A DNA stretch of 64,000 nt. Source: JBGTGG01 sp964398945 (GTDB lineage Bacteria > Bacteroidota > Bacteroidia > Cytophagales > Cyclobacteriaceae). The position numbers were made by a program, and so were the translations under genes. The notes beneath the pieces are model-generated. The model did no database searches and was not told where the DNA came from. It was given only the letters and a program-made list of their open reading frames with translations. The first letter of the stretch is position 1. Each line of letters starts with the position of its first letter. Shown here one piece after another: positions 59,100-64,000 of this stretch. The stretch is from positions 1-64,000 of the forward strand of contig CAYNOT010000002.1 in assembly GCA_964398945.1 (NCBI GenBank). The letters are read 5' to 3'.

Positions 59100-62000
59100 T
59101 TGAGCACATCGATTAAAAATATACTTGAAACATACTTGCGAAGGCTTACCAACCTTTCCGGTAACAACCGGTCCATTCTTTTGCTTCGGCTTTATGCCGA
59201 CCAATTGATGGATTTGCAAGAATTCAGTTTTTTGAATGGGGAACGTTCTTTTTCCATTATCAACGCATTGATTGCAGGAAAGGAAAAAAAATTATGTCCG
59301 GTGCTGGATAGCAGGGTAGAGGCGAGCAATGATTCCAGCAGAAGGTTAAAAAAAATTGCCCGTACCGATCGCCTTGTTTTTGAAGAGCGTGGATCCAATG
59401 ATTTGCATGTCGGCTGGCCATTTGTTCGTGGAAAATTTTCGGATGGCACACTGGTGAGTTGCCCCTTGCTATTTTTTCCGGTTAGTTTGGAACAAACCAA
59501 TAATACATGGGTATTGAAACCAAGGAAAGATGTTGGCCTTACCTTCAATAAATCATTTCTGCTTTCGTATGCCTACTACAATCAGCTGGAGCTGGAAGAA
59601 GAACTGCTGGAAACCAATTTTGAAGACTTTGATACCGACAGTACCGTTTTCAGAACACAGGTTTATCAACTCCTGAAAGACAAGATTGAACTTAATTTCA
59701 ATCCCGATAATTTTCGCGATGAACTGTTGCCTTTTTCGATTTTTAAGCGCGATGAGTTTAATAAAGATCATAAGAATGGTGAACTTAAACTTTTTCCGGA
59801 AGCAGTTTTGGGGATGTTCCCACAAGCCGGGTCACAGTTGGTGCCGGATTATTTGCACTTGCTGGAACAAGACGCATTTCTTGATTTGGAAGAATTTTTC
59901 GTAAAACAAATCCCGGCTGAACATCTGCAAACCAAATCGGATTGGAATTCTGCGGTGCGTGCTGTAAAAGAAGAAAAATTATTTTTGCCATTTAATTCAG
60001 ATGCCTATCAGGAAATTGCCATTCGTGCAATGAAGAATGGAAGTTCGATTGTGGTACAAGGCCCTCCCGGAACAGGGAAATCGCAATTGATATGCAACCT
60101 CATGGCCGATGCGATGGCCTCCGGAAAACATGTTTTGCTCGTCTGCCAAAAGCGGGCTGCACTTGATGTGGTGTATAACCGGTTGAATGAAATTGACCTT
60201 GGTGATTTTCTTGGCCTGGTCCATGACTTTCGCGATGACCGAAAACCCATATTTGAAAAGATCGCGCGCCAGATTGATGCTATTGATGATTTCAAAGACC
60301 GTAATCGCTCGGTGGATGTTATTCAAACCGAACGAAAATTTTTCCAGATTAGCAGACGTATTGATCAACTCGTTGAGGAACTGGAGGAATTTCGCCAGGC
60401 CCTTTTTGATGAAAAGGAATGCGGGCTTTCCGTTAAAGAACTTTATCTGACTTCTTTGATCAATGAAGAGTCGATCAACATAAAACAAGAGTATCAATAC
60501 TTTAAATTTTACGAACTGCCCGGGTTCCTCCGAAAACTAAACCGGTATGCAAATTATGCAGTAAAAGCGGATGTTGAGGGTTATCCCTGGCGTCATCGAA
60601 AATCGTTTGCTGAATTGCAATTATCGGATCGCAATTTTCTGATTGAAACCGTTGAGTCTGTCCGTATTTACCAGGCTGACATCACCGATCAACTTCGCGA
60701 AGTTATCCCACACAATTTAAACCTGGCAGAATGCGAGTCATTGCTGGCGCGTGAAGATGATATATTGGGAATGATCAGTGCATTGAAAAATATAGATACG
60801 TTTTCATTTTTTCAACACATGATTGATGAAGACGAAGACGAAACCAGTTTGCTTTGGTTTTCGAATATGGAGCGTGTCTTTATGAATTGCTATAATGACG
60901 AAGGTCCTGAAATATCGATTCCTGCCAATCAGTTGGGAAAATTTCAATTGGCATTGCAACAACGGATGCAGGCACGCAAAAGCCTGATCAAACGAATACG
61001 ATGGGAATTTTTTTCGGAAGATAAATTTTGGGTGAAACGCGTTTTGGTGGCCAACAACCTCGAATACAACAAAACCGGTATGCGGATTTTGGAAGCGAAA
61101 ATTGACGACCGTTTGAATCTTGAGCATCACATTACGGGGCTACGTGCGAAAGAATGGTTAAAGGATTTTCCTGTAGGATATGATGCTGCGGTATGGAAAA
61201 AGTGGTTTGAAAACCAAAAACTTGCGATCCGGGCGAAATTGATTTTTAATACCCTTCGTGAAGTTCGTGAAAGCATACATGTGCAATCCTATAATAAAAA
61301 AGAGTTCATCGAGCTGTTTAGGGATATTTTACGGTGCCTTCAGGGAATCCCGGAAAAAAGAAAGGATTGGCTGTATTGGATAACCTCCTATCAGATCACG
61401 CAATTGATCAACAACCCAAACCTGGAAGTTGAATATGTAGCAACCATTCGTGAAGATTTTGATGAACTGTGTGAGTTTGACCGATTGAATGAAGAGATGC
61501 GTCCGTATGAAAAGGAGGTAATCATTCGCTTGCACGATCAAATAAAGGAATGGGATCCTGTGCGGTTAACGGAGTTGTTTCAGCGAAGTTTGCGCCTTGC
61601 GTGGATTGAACACATCGAAACAAAAAACCCAATCCTTCGCACGGCATCATCGCAAGTGATGGGTGAAATGCAATTGGAACTGCAGCACCTTGTTGCGGAG
61701 AAACAGAAACTGAGCAAGAGCATCCTTACCGTGCGCGCGCGTGAACGTGTGTATGAAGATATTGAGTACAACCGGTTGAACAATCGCGTTACCTATCGTG
61801 ACCTTCACCATCAGGTTACCAAGAAGAAAAAGGTTTGGCCTTTGCGAAAAGTAATTGCTGGGTTTTCAGATGAATTGTTTCGCATAGTTCCCTGCTGGCT
61901 GGCTTCGCCCGAATCAGTATCCGCAATATTTCCAATGCAGGAAATGTTTGATCTCGTAATTTTTGATGAGGCATCACAATGTTTTGCAGAGCGTGGTATA

Positions 62001-63107
62001 CCGGCTATGTATCGTGGTAAGCAAATTTTGGTGGCGGGCGATAATAAACAACTTCGGCCAAGTGAATTGTACCAGGTGCGCTGGGAAGAAGAAACCGATA
62101 CACCCGAATTGGAATTGGATTCGTTGCTTGAATTGTCAGAGCGCTACTTGCCGACCACAATGTTGCAAGGACATTACAGAAGCCAGGCGTTGGAACTTAT
62201 TGATTTCTCCAACAAACATTTTTACAACGGGCAATTAAAACTATTGCCCGACAGGGAAATTGTAAACCAAACAGAAACCGCAATTACCTATTGTAAAGTA
62301 GATGGTATTTGGGAAAACCAAACCAACCGGATAGAAGCGGAACAGGTTGTTACAACAGTGATTGACCTCCTTCGCAAAAATCCTGTAGCAGATATTGGTA
62401 TTGTTACCTTCAATGCACCGCAACAAATGCTGATCTGGGATTTATTGGATGAGGTTGCTGCTACAAAAAGTATTTCTATTCCGGATTCACTATTCGTAAA
62501 GAATATTGAGAATGTACAAGGTGATGAAAAGGACATCATCATTTTTTCAATAGGATATGCACCGGATGAAAAAGGAAAGATGATGATGCAGTTTGGAAGC
62601 TTGAATGTAGCGGGCGGTGATAATCGGTTAAATGTAGCGGTAACGCGTGCCCGCAAAAAAATTATCCTGATCACGAGTATTTTTCCGGAGCAACTTCGTG
62701 TAGAAGAGACGAAAAACGAGGGCCCTAAACTTTTGAAATCCTATTTGCAGTATGCGAAGGATATTTCGGAGAATAAATTTGTTTCTTCTGTTAAAAAGGA
62801 AAGAGGGAATGCTACCTGGTATTTAAACAAACAGATCAAGGCCTGGGGGGATCAGCAGCCGGGGTTTTCACTTGAAGATAATATGCTTCCGTATTGCGAT
62901 GTGAATGTTGGAAAAGAGGAAGGTTTTTTCGCTGCGATCCAAACGGATGATGCCCGGTATTTTGAAAGCCCTTCAGTAAAGGATGCGTATGCTTTTGTGC
63001 CTTCCTTATTAGAAGAAAAAAATTGGCGGTACCGGATGGTATTTAGCCGCAGCTATTGGCAAAACCCCAAGAATTTCTTTGCCGAATTGGAAAGGTTTAT
63101 TCAGTAG
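59100..63107 (+). CDS. Very large SF1 DNA2/UPF1-like helicase with DUF4011-type N-terminus
   Basis: A 1335-residue protein. Residues 1-280 resemble the DUF4011-like N-terminus seen on large defence-type helicases (LVSCPLLFFPVSLEQ). Walker A is VVQGPPGTGKSQL near residue 320, an extended helical insertion follows, and the second half holds LVIFDEASQCF (about 955), VAGDNKQLRPSEL, TMLQGHYRSQALELIDFSN, ENVQGDEKDIIIFSIGY and GGDNRLNVAVTRARKKI, the SF1B motifs II to VI. The start is a TTG 3 nt after the ComEA-like stop. A nuclease or nucleic-acid-remodelling role is likely; related proteins occur in antiphage systems, but no partner gene is seen. Confidence 0.85.
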   Translation: MSTSIKNILETYLRRLTNLSGNNRSILLLRLYADQLMDLQEFSFLNGERSFSIINALIAGKEKKLCPVLDSRVEASNDSSRRLKKIARTDRLVFEERGSNDLHVGWPFVRGKFSDGTLVSCPLLFFPVSLEQTNNTWVLKPRKDVGLTFNKSFLLSYAYYNQLELEEELLETNFEDFDTDSTVFRTQVYQLLKDKIELNFNPDNFRDELLPFSIFKRDEFNKDHKNGELKLFPEAVLGMFPQAGSQLVPDYLHLLEQDAFLDLEEFFVKQIPAEHLQTKSDWNSAVRAVKEEKLFLPFNSDAYQEIAIRAMKNGSSIVVQGPPGTGKSQLICNLMADAMASGKHVLLVCQKRAALDVVYNRLNEIDLGDFLGLVHDFRDDRKPIFEKIARQIDAIDDFKDRNRSVDVIQTERKFFQISRRIDQLVEELEEFRQALFDEKECGLSVKELYLTSLINEESINIKQEYQYFKFYELPGFLRKLNRYANYAVKADVEGYPWRHRKSFAELQLSDRNFLIETVESVRIYQADITDQLREVIPHNLNLAECESLLAREDDILGMISALKNIDTFSFFQHMIDEDEDETSLLWFSNMERVFMNCYNDEGPEISIPANQLGKFQLALQQRMQARKSLIKRIRWEFFSEDKFWVKRVLVANNLEYNKTGMRILEAKIDDRLNLEHHITGLRAKEWLKDFPVGYDAAVWKKWFENQKLAIRAKLIFNTLREVRESIHVQSYNKKEFIELFRDILRCLQGIPEKRKDWLYWITSYQITQLINNPNLEVEYVATIREDFDELCEFDRLNEEMRPYEKEVIIRLHDQIKEWDPVRLTELFQRSLRLAWIEHIETKNPILRTASSQVMGEMQLELQHLVAEKQKLSKSILTVRARERVYEDIEYNRLNNRVTYRDLHHQVTKKKKVWPLRKVIAGFSDELFRIVPCWLASPESVSAIFPMQEMFDLVIFDEASQCFAERGIPAMYRGKQILVAGDNKQLRPSELYQVRWEEETDTPELELDSLLELSERYLPTTMLQGHYRSQALELIDFSNKHFYNGQLKLLPDREIVNQTETAITYCKVDGIWENQTNRIEAEQVVTTVIDLLRKNPVADIGIVTFNAPQQMLIWDLLDEVAATKSISIPDSLFVKNIENVQGDEKDIIIFSIGYAPDEKGKMMMQFGSLNVAGGDNRLNVAVTRARKKIILITSIFPEQLRVEETKNEGPKLLKSYLQYAKDISENKFVSSVKKERGNATWYLNKQIKAWGDQQPGFSLEDNMLPYCDVNVGKEEGFFAAIQTDDARYFESPSVKDAYAFVPSLLEEKNWRYRMVFSRSYWQNPKNFFAELERFIQ

Positions 63108-63153
63108 AATTGAATAGCTTTCGTTTCCTATAGCAACAAGTAATGATCAAATA

Positions 63154-64000
63154 ATGGAAAACGATTCGTACGATTCCGGGAAATTGGAAAGCTTACATGA
63201 ACGACTGGAGTTGCTTTTACTGAAACAAGAAGCTTCCTTAAAAGAAATATATGCTTTAAAATCTGAACTCCTAAAGCTGAAACGAGGAGAACAACAACAA
63301 TCTGCGCCCTTCCAACATCCTGCTGAACCAACTATTGAAAAACCTGAGATAACCGGGGTAACTTCTGATTCAAAATTACAGACACAGGAAGCGAATGAAA
63401 GTGAAGCAAAGGAAAGTCGGGTGTTTGAAGAAAAACTTCGTGGGGTGGTTGCATCAACGAAGCAACGAAGTGATTGGGAGCGTTTCATCGGAGAAAATCT
63501 AATTAGTAAAATTGGTATTGTTATTACGGTGATTGGTGTTGGGATCGGTGCAAAGTACGCGATCGATCACCAGCTTATCAGCCCGTTGACCAGGATATTG
63601 CTTGGCTATTTAGTTGGCCTTGGCCTGTTTGCTTTTTCTATGCGCCTGAAAAGGGGGTATGAAAATTTCAGTGCCGTTCTGTTGAGCGGAGCGATGGCAA
63701 TTCTTTATTTCATTACGTATGCTGCATACAGCTTTTATGGATTAATCCCGCAACCGTTTACATTTTTTTTGATGGTAATGTTTACGGTGTTTACGGTTAT
63801 TGCATCACTAAAGTATAATCAACAGATTATCGCACAACTGGGAATGGTAGGTGCATATACTGTGCCTTTTTTATTAAGTAACGATTCAGGCAGGATTGAT
63901 ATTTTATTTAGTTACATCGCGATAATCAATGCGGGATTGCTTTTTATCTCTTTTCGGAAATATTGGAAGGCGTTATTTTACGCTGCCTTTATTTTAACAT
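63154..64000 (+). CDS. DUF2339 membrane protein (5' part only)
   Basis: The reading frame runs from the ATG at 63154 past the window end, about 282 codons so far. A coiled-coil N-terminus (SLHERLELLLLKQEASLKEI) and a polar linker lead to ERFIGENLISKIGIVITVIG, the DUF2339 signature. A run of hydrophobic helices follows (LLGYLVGLGLFAFSM, LSGAMAILYFITYAAYS). Family members carry 20 or more membrane segments; the function is unknown. The stop codon is outside the window. Confidence 0.85.
   Translation, partial: MENDSYDSGKLESLHERLELLLLKQEASLKEIYALKSELLKLKRGEQQQSAPFQHPAEPTIEKPEITGVTSDSKLQTQEANESEAKESRVFEEKLRGVVASTKQRSDWERFIGENLISKIGIVITVIGVGIGAKYAIDHQLISPLTRILLGYLVGLGLFAFSMRLKRGYENFSAVLLSGAMAILYFITYAAYSFYGLIPQPFTFFLMVMFTVFTVIASLKYNQQIIAQLGMVGAYTVPFLLSNDSGRIDILFSYIAIINAGLLFISFRKYWKALFYAAFILT

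Noticed and set aside
1..64000. Prophage or integrative element spanning a large part of the window
   Set aside because: Only scattered phage- or mobile-type genes occur (BRO-N, two HUH transposases). No integrase, capsid, terminase or conjugation genes were found.

Overview
The window reads as chromosome from a member of the Bacteroidota, most likely order Cytophagales. The evidence is Bacteroidota-type promoters (TTTG or TTG, about 17-21 bp, then TAnnTTTG), few Shine-Dalgarno sites, families typical of the phylum (DUF3078, DUF4288, LytS/LytTR pairs, deoxyhypusine-synthase-like proteins, RAYT transposases, DUF2339), and a tmRNA tag ending in AMAA. Most of it is tightly packed housekeeping DNA broken by a few accessory patches.

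Layout. 1-1450: accessory DNA with a HigA-like antitoxin, an attC-like palindrome, a small lipoprotein and the wreck of an uncharacterised two-gene cassette. 1388-5076: polyamine block (arginine decarboxylase, arginase/agmatinase-family hydrolase, deoxyhypusine-synthase-like protein). 5178-8370: argS, a glutathione peroxidase, and a RAYT transposase bracketed by its own palindromes. 8447-11421: signalling operon (LiaF-like membrane protein, DUF4288, LytS kinase, LytTR regulator). 11519-17109: menA, guaA, a TPR/periplasmic-binding-like protein and hemL. 17215-30207: GAF sensor, outer-membrane proteins, hutI, OsmC, apt, M16 peptidase, O-methyltransferase, LysM lytic transglycosylase, receiver protein, DUF3078 and a HerA-like ATPase. 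30251-33191: dnaX with an A10 slippery run, ssrA, and a histone-H1-like Lys/Ala protein. 33452-36515: ClC channel and a 400-aa protein with a carbonic-anhydrase-like signature. 36593-38884: tRNA-Arg followed by a type II restriction-modification pair. 39202-46163: M20 peptidase, paraoxonase-like protein, glycosyltransferase, SPOR/OmpA protein, bestrophin-like protein and S1/P1 nuclease. 46253-50353: a compact four-gene operon. 50549-52817: small secreted, regulatory and metabolic genes. 52865-55621: second accessory patch with a Y1 transposase, a palindrome array, an attC-like site, a HEPN protein, a BRO-N protein and a metE fragment. 55622-64000: ECF sigma factor with a membrane partner, hemA, a ComEA-like protein, a very large SF1 helicase and the start of a DUF2339 protein.

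The best candidate for an undescribed system is the operon at 46253-50353. A C39-like cysteine peptidase, a RimK-like ATP-grasp ligase, a GCS2-type carboxylate-amine ligase and an N-formylglutamate-amidohydrolase-like enzyme are translationally coupled. A 17-bp palindrome precedes them and an intrinsic terminator spans the final stop codon. The set looks like a pathway that makes, trims and recycles a small amide-linked peptide or metabolite. Other points of interest are probable programmed slippage in dnaX (which also lacks the usual zinc-binding cysteines), the carbonic-anhydrase-like protein, two HUH transposases each beside REP-like palindromes, and two attC-like palindromes beside small accessory genes.

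All calls come from reading the sequence and translations by eye; no database search was run.
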